Notes: generated from the sequence alone by a model not told the origin. Positions 50,401-58,743 are shown, counted from the first letter of the stretch. The stretch is 64,000 nt of DNA from Leptofilum sp041748655 (GCA_041748655.1 JBGTCV010000107.1:62001-126000); one strand, 5' to 3'. Numbers and translations are program-made.

Positions 50401-52680
50401 CTGGAATTCCCCGAAGTTTTTTTTGCCCCCAGCCAGCCGGGTGGACAGGATGTACAGCTGCGAGAAGATGGTGGTTTTGATGCCATAGTCGGTAATCCAC
50501 CATATATTGACATAAAAGAATTACCCAATCAAATAGTTGATTACTTTTTTTCGAGATTTGAATCCACTCAAAACCGTACAAATATCTATGCAACGTTCAT
50601 GGAAAATGCTTTGCATTGGACCTCAAAACATGGTGAAGTCAGCATGATCGTGCCTAATTCTTGGCTAACTCAAAGCTCATATCAAAAGCTAAAAGACAAT
50701 ATTTTTGACTCTACTCATGTTCATAATTTAGTTAGAACACCTGAAACAGTATTTGAATCACAAAAGGTCGAAACAACTGTTTTTTGCATCGAAAAACGCA
50801 CACCGAAGAATAATGATATTACCACATACGTGGGATACAGAGACGACATGTTCATCGACGAGATTGATGAAAAAACGGCTCCCTTTTCAGGTAAAAAACT
50901 ACAAACCATTGTTGGAAAACATCCAGGTCGTTTATGGAGTGCCTACAAAGATGATGATGAAATCCTTGAAAAAATTGAAAGTAACACTTGTACTCTTCTT
51001 GAGCTTTGCGATTTCTCTTTAGGCTTAACACCATATGACAAATACAAGGGTCATACACCTCAACAGATAGAGTTACAAGTATTTCATGAAAATCAAAAAA
51101 GAGATGAAACTTTTAAGCCTTTATTATCCGGTGGTGATATATCAAGATATTCAGTTGTTTGGAATGAAAGTAATTGGATAAGTTATGGTAATTGGCTTGG
51201 TGCACCTAGAGAACAGAGATTTTTTAATCAACCACGAATCTTAGTCAAGCAAATTATTGATTGGACGACAAAACGAATCCACGCAGCGTTTACCTCAGAT
51301 GAACTCTATAATACTCAAGTAGCATTCAATTTACTGAGTAAAAATGAGTTAAATCTCCGCTACATTCTTGCAATATTAAATTCCTCCCTAATGACCTACA
51401 TACACAAAAGAAATTTTCTTGATGGAACAAAAATAAGATTTCAAAAAATATTGATTCAAGATGCCAAACAATTTCCTATAAAATCGGTTACGTTTTCTTT
51501 AGCTCAGGAGCAAAGAAAGAATAAAGCAAAAGATGTAATAACCTTACTCGAAAAAGGATATTACGAGAGAGTTTTGCAAAATGTTGAGGGCTTGCTAAAC
51601 CAAAATCAACTTGAAATTGTGTATGAGGTATTGGTACACCTAGTTGAAGTAATGGAAGCTCTAAATTCTGATTGTCGAAATAAACAACAAGAGTTTTTAA
51701 GTCAACTGGAACAACGTCTCCATATCAAAGAAAGTGATGGCTTAAACAGCTTGGTGGGCAAATCCGATATACAAAATTATCTGGGGGATTACCAAAAAGA
51801 TGAGCCAGAAGTTACCTGGGACGATTTTGAATACCGTCTGCACCAAAACCGCAGCCGCTACGCCGCCAACCTGGCCCAGGTGAAGCCGCAAATCCAGCAG
51901 GCGTATGAACAGTCGCTGGCCGTTTTGCGCCCCATCAAGCAGCAGCTCGCCGCCACCGACGCCCTTATCGACCAGATCGTCTACAAGCTGTACGGCCTGA
52001 CAGACGAAGAGATCGAACTGATCGAGCGCCCCGCCTACGAACAGGCGCTCAGCGACGCCAAAGCAAAGGTCAGCAAAGACAAACAGCTGCTAAAAGACCC
52101 GGAAGCGGCGGCGGAGGCCATCGCCGAAACGGTTTTACCCGCGGCCAAACGGCTGCAAAGCCGCATCCCCCAGCAGGCGGAGCGCGCCCGGCTGGACCAG
52201 GACCTGCCCGGCTGGCAGCAGCTGCCCGGCGACGTGCCCACCTTCCTCCTCTCCGGCGAATACGACCTGGCCACCCGCCCGGAACATCTGGACTTTTCGG
52301 CCACGGTCATCTCCTTTGCCAAGGCGGTGGAAAGCAGCCTGTATACCCGCCTCTTCCTGCCCTTCCGCGACCAGGGCACCTACAGCGACGCCGACTGCCG
52401 CAACAAGTTCCTGCAAGCGTTCATGCGGGGCGAAAAGCATCTGACGCTGGGCAGCTATCCCATCATCATGGGCAGCAGCAAGGAAGCGGCGCTGCGCCAG
52501 TTTGCCGCCAGCCAGTTTGGTAATCATGCGGCGCTGTTCAGCGAAGCCGGGGCGCTGGGGCTGCTGCAGGATGAGGGCAACATTCAATTGCGCAACAAAG
52601 CAGCCCACGACGAGCTGCTTACTCGTGAGAATGCCCTCACCGCCCGCCAGTGGGCGCTGGGCATTCTGCGGTTTTTGTAG
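47422..52680 (+). CDS. Giant Eco57I-like (type IIG-like) DNA methyltransferase/specificity protein
   Basis: 1752 residues. An N-terminal region resembles type IIG nuclease halves (LYEPLFAALGFEFQEH, APDYFLLYD...), but the E-x-K of the PD-(D/E)XK site is not visible (AAALTYVW in its place). The N6-adenine methylase follows: GSYYTPDYIVKYIV, motif I LDPAMGSGHFLVEV near 735, VYGVDLNLMAVELAKVSLWL, motif IV IVGNPPYID near 1024. The recognition part (about 1006-1459, DNA 50440-51800) is strikingly AT-rich, unlike either flank. Residues 624-643 are translated from three copies of a 15-bp repeat. Start 47422 has AAGGA 6 nt upstream. Partner of the helicase gene downstream. Confidence 0.82.
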   Translation: MTTTHLNDLQLTKEQVGQIENVAQLIHFFATLGYNVDDAIPLNHALLGLDSEDLQQQIRQIHRIASDPDGDLVIYLFVVRSVTVALSHTIARRFRERTEDALLVLTTEFESLDFVLLQKKIEKGTARGKSLRQIIRPRPLTVNRRNPDPVALRVLKRFTYTEADGIYQWDKLCSAYDVAEWAEPEFNNRALFSDYYLKNRLTDAKLSPEWAEDVRPIGRQVQQHLSQARQNYTKQPESVIRRGLYEPLFAALGFEFQEHKSGRSSDKAPDYFLLYDPADSSQPIAAALTYVWNRNLDNEDSRRDSDTGDKIPGALVVSLLENSPAPWVIVTNGKLWRLYSATASNKATNYYEVDLEEALGAPDQITFMKYWWLFFRREAFTGFLDKTLQESANYAKALGNRLKDRAFTQIFPHFAAGFIHNIRAESGNPQAGFSEESLQWIYEGTLTFLYRLMFVLYAESLDLLPLYEERGYRGLSLYKIKQEIAAAAGTLFDDAPGKLIKRYGTDSTELYERLTDLFSVIDSGDPALNLPTYNGGLFSQTNENGEFLADYKIPDQQLALGLDRLCRDVDDKTQALAFIDFKSLGVRQLGSIYEGLLEFKLHIAQEELAVVKEKGKEVYVPRQRLDQSARKRLDQSQRLVQSGSAYLENDKKERKATGSYYTPDYIVKYIVANTVGPVLARKFAELEPRLRQAQKQFRQHKAKVMARGNDQPADLFWNEPAMRQLADDCLNVRVLDPAMGSGHFLVEVVDFVSNRLIDFLNGWTENPVWGLLERTRSDIVADMERQKVTIDTDRLTRVALLKRAVLKRCVYGVDLNLMAVELAKVSLWLDAFTLGAPLSFLDHHLKQGNSLIGARVQEVRDALEAKPGQQLSLLARSKFTGMMLATDLMRQISYLSDNTVAQVSQSQQAYRDASDHLAPYKRLLDVYTSRWFGNEASKKGFEPVLEFLQRDDTQAWIENPNAARLPQKDYMNVRQVAETASRAAEEKSFFHWELEFPEVFFAPSQPGGQDVQLREDGGFDAIVGNPPYIDIKELPNQIVDYFFSRFESTQNRTNIYATFMENALHWTSKHGEVSMIVPNSWLTQSSYQKLKDNIFDSTHVHNLVRTPETVFESQKVETTVFCIEKRTPKNNDITTYVGYRDDMFIDEIDEKTAPFSGKKLQTIVGKHPGRLWSAYKDDDEILEKIESNTCTLLELCDFSLGLTPYDKYKGHTPQQIELQVFHENQKRDETFKPLLSGGDISRYSVVWNESNWISYGNWLGAPREQRFFNQPRILVKQIIDWTTKRIHAAFTSDELYNTQVAFNLLSKNELNLRYILAILNSSLMTYIHKRNFLDGTKIRFQKILIQDAKQFPIKSVTFSLAQEQRKNKAKDVITLLEKGYYERVLQNVEGLLNQNQLEIVYEVLVHLVEVMEALNSDCRNKQQEFLSQLEQRLHIKESDGLNSLVGKSDIQNYLGDYQKDEPEVTWDDFEYRLHQNRSRYAANLAQVKPQIQQAYEQSLAVLRPIKQQLAATDALIDQIVYKLYGLTDEEIELIERPAYEQALSDAKAKVSKDKQLLKDPEAAAEAIAETVLPAAKRLQSRIPQQAERARLDQDLPGWQQLPGDVPTFLLSGEYDLATRPEHLDFSATVISFAKAVESSLYTRLFLPFRDQGTYSDADCRNKFLQAFMRGEKHLTLGSYPIIMGSSKEAALRQFAASQFGNHAALFSEAGALGLLQDEGNIQLRNKAAHDELLTRENALTARQWALGILRFL
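49291..49347. repeat. AGATTGGACCAATCT triple copy inside the methyltransferase gene
   Basis: Copies at 49291-49305, 49315-49329 and, inverted, 49333-49347, translated in frame as RLDQS, RLDQS and RLVQS between the N-terminal region and the methylase domain. Confidence 0.92.
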
Positions 52681-52689
52681 GTGCGGTTG

Positions 52690-53215
52690 TCATGCCGAAC
52701 GCCACCCTTGTCATTCCGAACGCCCCCCTTGTCATTCCGAGGTCCCCCGAGGAATCCTTCTACTGGCAAAGCTGAAAGATTCCTCGGAGGACCTCGGAAT
52801 GACAGTCGGAGGCGGTGGTGGGGTGGAAACGGCCGTGTTGTCCACACAACACACCACACTTGTCATTCCGAACGGAGTGAGGAATCTTTCTACTGGCAAA
52901 GCTGAAAGATTCCTCGGAGGACCTCGGAATGACAGACAAGGGACCTCGGAATGACAGTGAGGAGGATACTTCGTAAGACCTCAGCACAAGCTCTCTAGAA
53001 TGACAGTGGGAAAGTGGTGGTGCGGTGGAAACGGCCGTGTTGTCCACACAACACACCACACTTGTCATTCCGAGGTCCTCCGAGGAATCTTTCTACTGGC
53101 AATGCTGAAAGATTCCTCGGGGGATACTTCGTAAGACCTCAGCACAAGCTCTCGGAATGACAGACAAGGGACCTCGGAATGACAGGCAAGGGTACTCGGA
53201 ATGACAAGGCGAATT
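52690..53215. repeat. GTCATTCCGAGG repeat cluster with tandem duplication
   Basis: At least ten GTCATTCCGA or inverted TCGGAATGAC arms and three GAGGAATCTTTCTACTGGC hairpins fill the gap between methyltransferase and helicase genes. A block containing GGAAACGGCCGTGTTGTCC and the following GTCATTCCGA hairpin is present twice (about 52823 and 53027, period about 204 bp). Spacing is irregular, so it is not a CRISPR. The family also occurs at 28151-28265 and 47228-47290. Confidence 0.9.
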
Positions 53216-53243
53216 TCCAGCACACGCTCATGCTAATTTAGGG

Positions 53244-53249
53244 TATAAA
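53244..53249 (+). promoter_or_regulatory. TATAAA box 6 nt before helicase ATG
   Basis: TATAAA followed by tgtgcc and ATG (53256), with no Shine-Dalgarno: a leaderless-type promoter. It means the helicase gene can be transcribed separately from the methyltransferase. Confidence 0.5.
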
Positions 53250-53255
53250 TGTGCC

Positions 53256-56200
53256 ATGCAGATTCCATACGTCATCGACAATATCAACAATAAACTGGCC
53301 GATATTCTTAACTATCTCCTGCAAACCCAGGCCCGGCCGGATTTAGACGTGGCCACTGCCTACTTCTCCATTCGCGGCTACCAGCAGGTGCGGCACAACC
53401 TGCCCAGAGTGAACAAACTGCGCCTGCTGCTGGGGGATGAGCCGAAAACGGCGCGGCAGGTGGGCTTGCAGCCCGATTCCACCGCCTTTCTGCGCCACGA
53501 ACTCAACGCCGAACCGCTGAACCAGGCGACTCAACTGCTAGTTGAAGAGCTGGTGCGCTTCCTGCGCCGCGACGATGTGCAGGTGCGCCTCTACCTGGGC
53601 CACGCGCCGCATGAACCTGGCGCACGCAAATTCCTTCACGCCAAATGTTATCTCTTCTACGGTGGCCGGGACGATCAGATGTCATTGGTGGAGCGGCTCA
53701 ACCCGCTGGTGGCCATTGTGGGCAGCAGCAACTTTACCGGTCCTGGCCTCACCAGTAACCGCGAGCTAAATCTGGTACACAAAACGATCCTCACTCCGGA
53801 TGAAGTGGCCGATGAGGCTGCCCGGCTGGAAGTGCGCCACCATCTGCAAAAGAACGTGAATGTCAACATCGCTGAAGAAAACCAGCGGCTGCTGAAAAGC
53901 GAAGTGGGGGCGCGGGCGATTATGGATACGGCCGTCTGGTACGACGCGCAGTGGCAGCAGGCGGTGGATTACAAAGAAGAACTGATTGAAGTTTTGGAGA
54001 ACTCCAAGTTTGGCGGCCGCGAGTACACGCCGTTTGAGATTTACATGAAGGCGCTGTATGAATATTTCCGCGACGATCTGGACACCGATTTTAGCCAGTC
54101 GGCCACCCGTTCAGCGGTGGATCTGGCAGAGTTTCAGGCAGATGCCGTGAAACGAGCCCGTCGCATTCTGGCCCGTTACGATGGCGTCATTGTGGCGGAC
54201 TCGGTAGGGTTGGGCAAGACGTGGATTGGCAAGAAGCTGCTGGAGGATTATGCCTATCATCAGCGGCAGAAGGCGCTGGTGATTTGTCCGGCATCGCTGG
54301 GCAATATGTGGCGACAGGAGCTGCGGGCGGCATCTATTGCGGCGGAAGTCATTTCGCAGGAGCGGCTGGGGATTGAGGGGTTTGAGATACGGCCGTACAC
54401 CGATGTAGACATTATCCTGATTGATGAAGCCCACAACTTCCGCAACAAGCGGGCCAACCGCTATTTGACTTTGGAAACGATTCTGGCCGCCAACGGCCGT
54501 CGCGGCCGCGACGGCCAGCGCAAAAAGTTGATTCTGCTTACTGCCACACCCATCAACAACAACATTTTTGATCTCTACAACCAGATTAATCTCTTTACCG
54601 GCAACGACCGCACCTATTTTAGTTCGGCTGGTATTGGCGATCTGTACAAATATTTCCTGGCTGCCCGTCGGGAATCCATTGAGCAGGGCAGCGTGCGCAT
54701 CTTTAACCTGCTGGAAGAAGTGGTGGTGCGCCGTACCCGGCAGTTTATTCGCCGGGCCTATCCCGATGCCACCATCAGCGGCAAAACGATCAGCTGGCCC
54801 AAGCGCCAGCTGCGCACCGTGCGCTATGATCTGGAGGCAACCTACGAAGGCATTTACAAAACGATGGTAGAGCGCATCGAGTCGTTAAATTTGCCCCACT
54901 ACAATCTGGAATCGTACAAACGCACCACGGCGGAGCTGGATGAGTTTGAGCTGGGTCGGGAGCAGGCGTTGGTGGGTATCTTCAAATCCCGCTTTCTCAA
55001 GCGGCTGGAATCCAGCATTGATGCCTTTCGCATCTCCATTCGGCGCGCCCTGGCCTTTGTGAAAACGTTCGATGAATACGTGCAGGACGGTATTGTGCTG
55101 GACTCTTCCTCTTTTCATCTGGCCATGCGGCTGGTGGCGCTCGACGACGAGGACGAGGAAAACAGTCTGCCGCACTCCATGGCGGCTGAGTTTGATGCGG
55201 ACGTTGCTGCCAAAGAGGTGATCGACACGCTGCCCCATCTGGATGCGGACAAATATGACCGACGCCGTTTGCACCGCGCCCTGGCAGCCGACGTTGATGC
55301 GCTGACGGAAATCTGGTTTGCCATTCGCCACATTGGCTTTGCCCAGGATGCCAAATTGCAGCAGTTTAAGGAGTTACTGCAAACTGATTTGCAGGGGAAA
55401 AAGCTGCTCATTTTTACTTATTACAAGGATACGGCCCGGTATCTGTTCAACGGGCTAACCAACGGCGAAAGCGAGCCGTGGCGGGAAGCGATGGGGCAGC
55501 CAAACATTCGCCGCATCGACAGCGGGGCCGGGCCTAAAGACCGGGTGCGGCTGGTGGAACGTTTTGCGCCTATGGCCAGCGGCTATCCAGAGCTTCGCGG
55601 TACAGAGGAAGAAATTGATATTCTGGTTTCGACGGATGTGCTGTCTGAGGGGCAAAATTTGCAGGATTGTGGCTATCTCATCAATTATGATCTGCATTGG
55701 AACCCGACGCGCATGGTGCAGCGAGCGGGACGTATCGATCGCCTGGGTTCTAAATTTGACCAGCTCACCATCTACAACATGTTTCCAGAACGTGCCTTGG
55801 AAGAGTTATTGGGGTTGGTGCGCAGCCTGACGTCCAAGATCGAGGTGATTAACCAGACGGGTTTTCTGGATGCCAGCGTGCTGGGTGAGGTAGTGAGTCC
55901 GCGTGATTTTAATACGCTGCGGCGCATTGCGGCAGAAGACAATTCGGTCATCGAGGAGCAGGAGTCGTTTTTGGAACTGGCCAGCAGTGAAGCGCTGTTG
56001 GCGGAGCTGCAAAAGGTGTTGTCTACCGAAGCGGCCAAATGGCTCACCAATCTGGACGACGGCATTCATTCGGGCCTGGAGCGGCAGGAGAGCCGGGGGA
56101 TTTTCTTTTATTACACAGCGCCACATGAGGGAAACGGCCGTCACCACTTCTGGCGCTACTACGATTTTGATCGCCGTGAAATCATCGACAATCGCTACCT

Positions 56201-56663
56201 CATTATGCAGCTCATCGCCTGCGGGCCAGAAACGCCTCGTTTCCCACCCCCGCATGATGAAATTGACGTGTATGAGATTCAGGAAAAAGTAATCGCCGAC
56301 ATTTTAGGGGATGTAGAACAGCAGCAAGCGGCCGAAATTGTGGCCAAACCCGTAGCCGAAGAGCAAGCCATTGTCTCCCAAATCTTGCGCCAGCAGCTGC
56401 ACAATCCAGACTATGACCGGGATGAGATTAAACAACTGCGGAACTTCTTGAAAGAACCGCTGGTTGGCGCCTCCGTGCAGCAGTTGAGAGATGGAATGAA
56501 AGCGTACAGCGCTGCGACCAATGTTCAGTCACTGATGAGTACCTTGCGACAGCTTTATGAAGCGCAGGGCCAAAATGCTGTTCAACTCTCTGACAAAGAG
56601 AAAAGCAAAAGATTAACTCGCGAAGATTTGCATCTGATTTGCTATGAATACATCTGGCGTTAG
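53256..56663 (+). CDS. PLD-nuclease/SNF2-type helicase of a restriction-like defence system
   Basis: 1135 residues. N-terminal phospholipase-D-like nuclease domain with FLHAKCYLFY near 128 and VAIVGSSNFTGPGLTSNREL near 155 (one HKD half). SNF2/DEAD helicase: VADSVGLGKTWIGKKLL near 313 (Walker A), IILIDEAHNFRN near 389, LLTATPINNN near 430, and the C-terminal lobe LVSTDVLSEGQNLQ near 793 with MVQRAGRIDRLGS near 821. The last 300 residues are helical and unassigned. As translocase plus nuclease it would restrict DNA lacking the partner methylation. Contains four ACGGCCGT, unlike the methyltransferase gene. Confidence 0.85.
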   Translation: MQIPYVIDNINNKLADILNYLLQTQARPDLDVATAYFSIRGYQQVRHNLPRVNKLRLLLGDEPKTARQVGLQPDSTAFLRHELNAEPLNQATQLLVEELVRFLRRDDVQVRLYLGHAPHEPGARKFLHAKCYLFYGGRDDQMSLVERLNPLVAIVGSSNFTGPGLTSNRELNLVHKTILTPDEVADEAARLEVRHHLQKNVNVNIAEENQRLLKSEVGARAIMDTAVWYDAQWQQAVDYKEELIEVLENSKFGGREYTPFEIYMKALYEYFRDDLDTDFSQSATRSAVDLAEFQADAVKRARRILARYDGVIVADSVGLGKTWIGKKLLEDYAYHQRQKALVICPASLGNMWRQELRAASIAAEVISQERLGIEGFEIRPYTDVDIILIDEAHNFRNKRANRYLTLETILAANGRRGRDGQRKKLILLTATPINNNIFDLYNQINLFTGNDRTYFSSAGIGDLYKYFLAARRESIEQGSVRIFNLLEEVVVRRTRQFIRRAYPDATISGKTISWPKRQLRTVRYDLEATYEGIYKTMVERIESLNLPHYNLESYKRTTAELDEFELGREQALVGIFKSRFLKRLESSIDAFRISIRRALAFVKTFDEYVQDGIVLDSSSFHLAMRLVALDDEDEENSLPHSMAAEFDADVAAKEVIDTLPHLDADKYDRRRLHRALAADVDALTEIWFAIRHIGFAQDAKLQQFKELLQTDLQGKKLLIFTYYKDTARYLFNGLTNGESEPWREAMGQPNIRRIDSGAGPKDRVRLVERFAPMASGYPELRGTEEEIDILVSTDVLSEGQNLQDCGYLINYDLHWNPTRMVQRAGRIDRLGSKFDQLTIYNMFPERALEELLGLVRSLTSKIEVINQTGFLDASVLGEVVSPRDFNTLRRIAAEDNSVIEEQESFLELASSEALLAELQKVLSTEAAKWLTNLDDGIHSGLERQESRGIFFYYTAPHEGNGRHHFWRYYDFDRREIIDNRYLIMQLIACGPETPRFPPPHDEIDVYEIQEKVIADILGDVEQQQAAEIVAKPVAEEQAIVSQILRQQLHNPDYDRDEIKQLRNFLKEPLVGASVQQLRDGMKAYSAATNVQSLMSTLRQLYEAQGQNAVQLSDKEKSKRLTREDLHLICYEYIWR

Positions 56664-56669
56664 TCTTTT

Positions 56670-57086
56670 TGAATCCGCCTGGTTTTTGTAGCTGACGCCA
56701 TCCCCAAAGAACTGCGCCGCCTGGTTGAGTTTCTCAATGCCAAGATGAACGATGTGGAAGTGCTGGGGGTGGAGGTGAAGCAGTTCCTGGGTGAGGGCCA
56801 GCGGGCGATGGTGCCGCGCGTCATTGGCATCACCGAAGCCACCCGGCAGGCCAAGCAGTCATCACCAGGCCGCCAGATCATTAACCGGGAGATATTTCTA
56901 CAAAACTGCCTGCCAGAAACGGCCGTATTTTACAACCAGGCAATCGACCGCGTTTTAGCGGCCGGGCACGTGGTTAGCTGGGGCACCAAGGGATTCTCAA
57001 TGCGGATGCAGGGGAACGGCCGTATGGCCTCCTTTGGCTACTGCTTCCCCCCCAACACCTTGTTATCGAGATTGGACCAATCTTGA
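56670..57086 (+). pseudogene. 5'-truncated nuclease-like gene fragment (PD-(D/E)XK type)
   Basis: A start-less frame reads FVADAIPKELRRLVEFLNAKMNDVEVLGVEVKQFLGEGQRAMVPRVIG and continues to FGYCFPPNTL. The IP.ELRR.VEFLN..M...EVL.VEVKQ pattern belongs to a family of small restriction-endonuclease-like proteins, with the E-x-K of the active site kept. The 5' part is missing. The 3' end runs into an AGATTGGACCAATCT repeat that supplies RLDQS and the stop. It could be re-expressed from an internal ATG (56745), but looks like debris of a third defence gene. Confidence 0.6.
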
Positions 57087-57101
57087 AGATTGGTCCAATC
57101 T
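57069..57101. repeat. AGATTGGACCAATCT pair (downstream copy)
   Basis: AGATTGGACCAATCT (57069-57083), TGA, then its reverse complement (57087-57101). Together with the copy at 47366-47398 it brackets the whole defence locus. Confidence 0.9.
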
Positions 57102-57207
57102 GGGGCAACTCTTTCGCCAATCGCTTATCCGCGCCGGACCACTTTTTTTGCTAAGATTCCCTACTTAAACCATAATCCCCAATATTTGCACATCAGGAGC
57201 CCCCTTC

Positions 57208-58743
57208 ATGGAACCATCTGCTGCGTCATTGGAACACCTGCAATTCCTCAATCAATTTTGGTGGTCGTTGTTTATCCTGATTCCGATGGTCTTGGTGGCG
57301 CGCTCCGTTGTCGCGGGCACGCGGTACTCGCCCATCCTCATCATCGTGGTTTTTGGCCTGCTGATGGGCTATGTCCTCTCCAGCTCCGGCGTGACCACTG
57401 CTGGCTTGCCCGATTTTCCCCTGCTGAACATACTCAGCCGCACCACCATCATTGCCCTGGCTGCTACCTTTTTTGTGGGCGGCCAACAGCTACGGCGCGT
57501 GTTTGCTAAAACGGCCGTTTCCCCCGATGACTCGGTAATTTATTGTATGGATGAAACCGTTTTAGGAACCGGACGCACCCAGTTGGTATTCATCATCCGG
57601 GCCTTTTTTCTGCTGCTCGGTATCGAAGCCATTTCCAAATACCTGCTGGGACTCAGCCCGAATGACACATTGGGCCGTTACTACCCCCTGATCGCCTACC
57701 TGGGCCTGGTAATTTCCACCATTCTCATTGACAACCGCGCCATCATTGACAACAAGCAGGCGTATTTGCGCCGGGGCCTGGTCGAAATTATCGGGTTGCT
57801 TCTGGTCCTCATCGCCGCCTATTACGTTTCTGTCTGGGTTCGCCCGATTGTTGCCCTGCCCCAAATCTTCTTTGTCATGATTTTTTCTTCTGGGCTGGGT
57901 ACGGTTTTCTACCGGCTGCGGCACGGCCCTGCTTTTCGCTGTCTGCTGTTCGCCGGCATACCGATTATCCTGGCAGCTAATTTTCTGGTTGGCGGTTCGC
58001 TCATCAGCAGCACGTTAACCATCCAGGGGATTGCGCCGACTTTAATATACGGCTTCTTCGGGCAGGTTCTCTGGATGTTTGGCGGCATTTCTATGCTGAT
58101 GCTGCTGGCAAACACGGCCACCATTCGCAATCTGGCGCCGGGTATGGCTGGGGCCCTCTCTCACGCCGGTCTTACCGGCGCTTGCACCGCCGGCGATTTT
58201 GGCGAGGAGGCCGCGCGCCGCGCCCCGGTGATGATCAACATTCCCTTCTTCGGCCATATTTTCGTTTTCTCTTTGCTGGCGCTAAGCGTTGAGCGGGGCG
58301 AGCTGCTGGTGGTCCCGGTTGCGCTGGTTGGCCTGGTTGGCCTGGGTCTGGCCATGCTGGCATTCCGCACTATCCGCCGGGCGGCGGGGGAGGAGCGCCA
58401 GGAAGTGACGGGATTGATGGTGTTCTCGTTGGGCTGGCAGCTCATGGCGGTTTTCTTGGGGTTGCTGCTGTTGTCGGGCCAGCCCTTGGCCTATGCCGGT
58501 CTGGCTAAGAGCGCCGCTCTTTCCCATTTTGGTCTGTTTGCCGCCATTCAAGGGGGCATGTTGGGTGCGGAAGCGGCAGAATTGATTGCCTTTGTCTTTG
58601 CCATGCCGTTCCTGGTTCATCCACTGGTCTTTTTCTTGTTTGGCCGGGCGATGGAGAATGCTGGGGAGATGCCGCGTCTGCCTGTTTACGCCCTGGCGGT
58701 AATTGGGCTGGTTGGCGTGTTGTACGGGCTGGTTTGGTTGTAA
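57208..58743 (+). CDS. Polytopic membrane protein of unknown function
   Basis: 511 residues, about 12-14 hydrophobic helices rich in Gly and Leu, e.g. FIIRAFFLLLGIEAISKYLLGL, IIGLLLVLIAAYYVSVWV, IYGFFGQVLWMFGGISMLMLLANTATIRN, and a second-half motif GALSHAGLTGACTAGDFGEEAARR mirrored by LAKSAALSHFGLFAAIQGGMLGAEAAELIAF. The two ALSH-type segments suggest inverted halves, as in secondary transporters, but no family is recognised. GGAG precedes the ATG. Confidence 0.7.
   Translation: MEPSAASLEHLQFLNQFWWSLFILIPMVLVARSVVAGTRYSPILIIVVFGLLMGYVLSSSGVTTAGLPDFPLLNILSRTTIIALAATFFVGGQQLRRVFAKTAVSPDDSVIYCMDETVLGTGRTQLVFIIRAFFLLLGIEAISKYLLGLSPNDTLGRYYPLIAYLGLVISTILIDNRAIIDNKQAYLRRGLVEIIGLLLVLIAAYYVSVWVRPIVALPQIFFVMIFSSGLGTVFYRLRHGPAFRCLLFAGIPIILAANFLVGGSLISSTLTIQGIAPTLIYGFFGQVLWMFGGISMLMLLANTATIRNLAPGMAGALSHAGLTGACTAGDFGEEAARRAPVMINIPFFGHIFVFSLLALSVERGELLVVPVALVGLVGLGLAMLAFRTIRRAAGEERQEVTGLMVFSLGWQLMAVFLGLLLLSGQPLAYAGLAKSAALSHFGLFAAIQGGMLGAEAAELIAFVFAMPFLVHPLVFFLFGRAMENAGEMPRLPVYALAVIGLVGVLYGLVWL

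Noticed and set aside
47422..52680. ACGGCCGT as the recognition site of the local methyltransferase
   Set aside because: Nothing in the sequence links the two, and type IIG-like enzymes usually have asymmetric sites; the lack of the octamer in this gene is only suggestive.
52690..53215. CRISPR array
   Set aside because: Repeats are mirrored hairpin arms at irregular distance with no equal-length unique spacers, and no cas genes are present.
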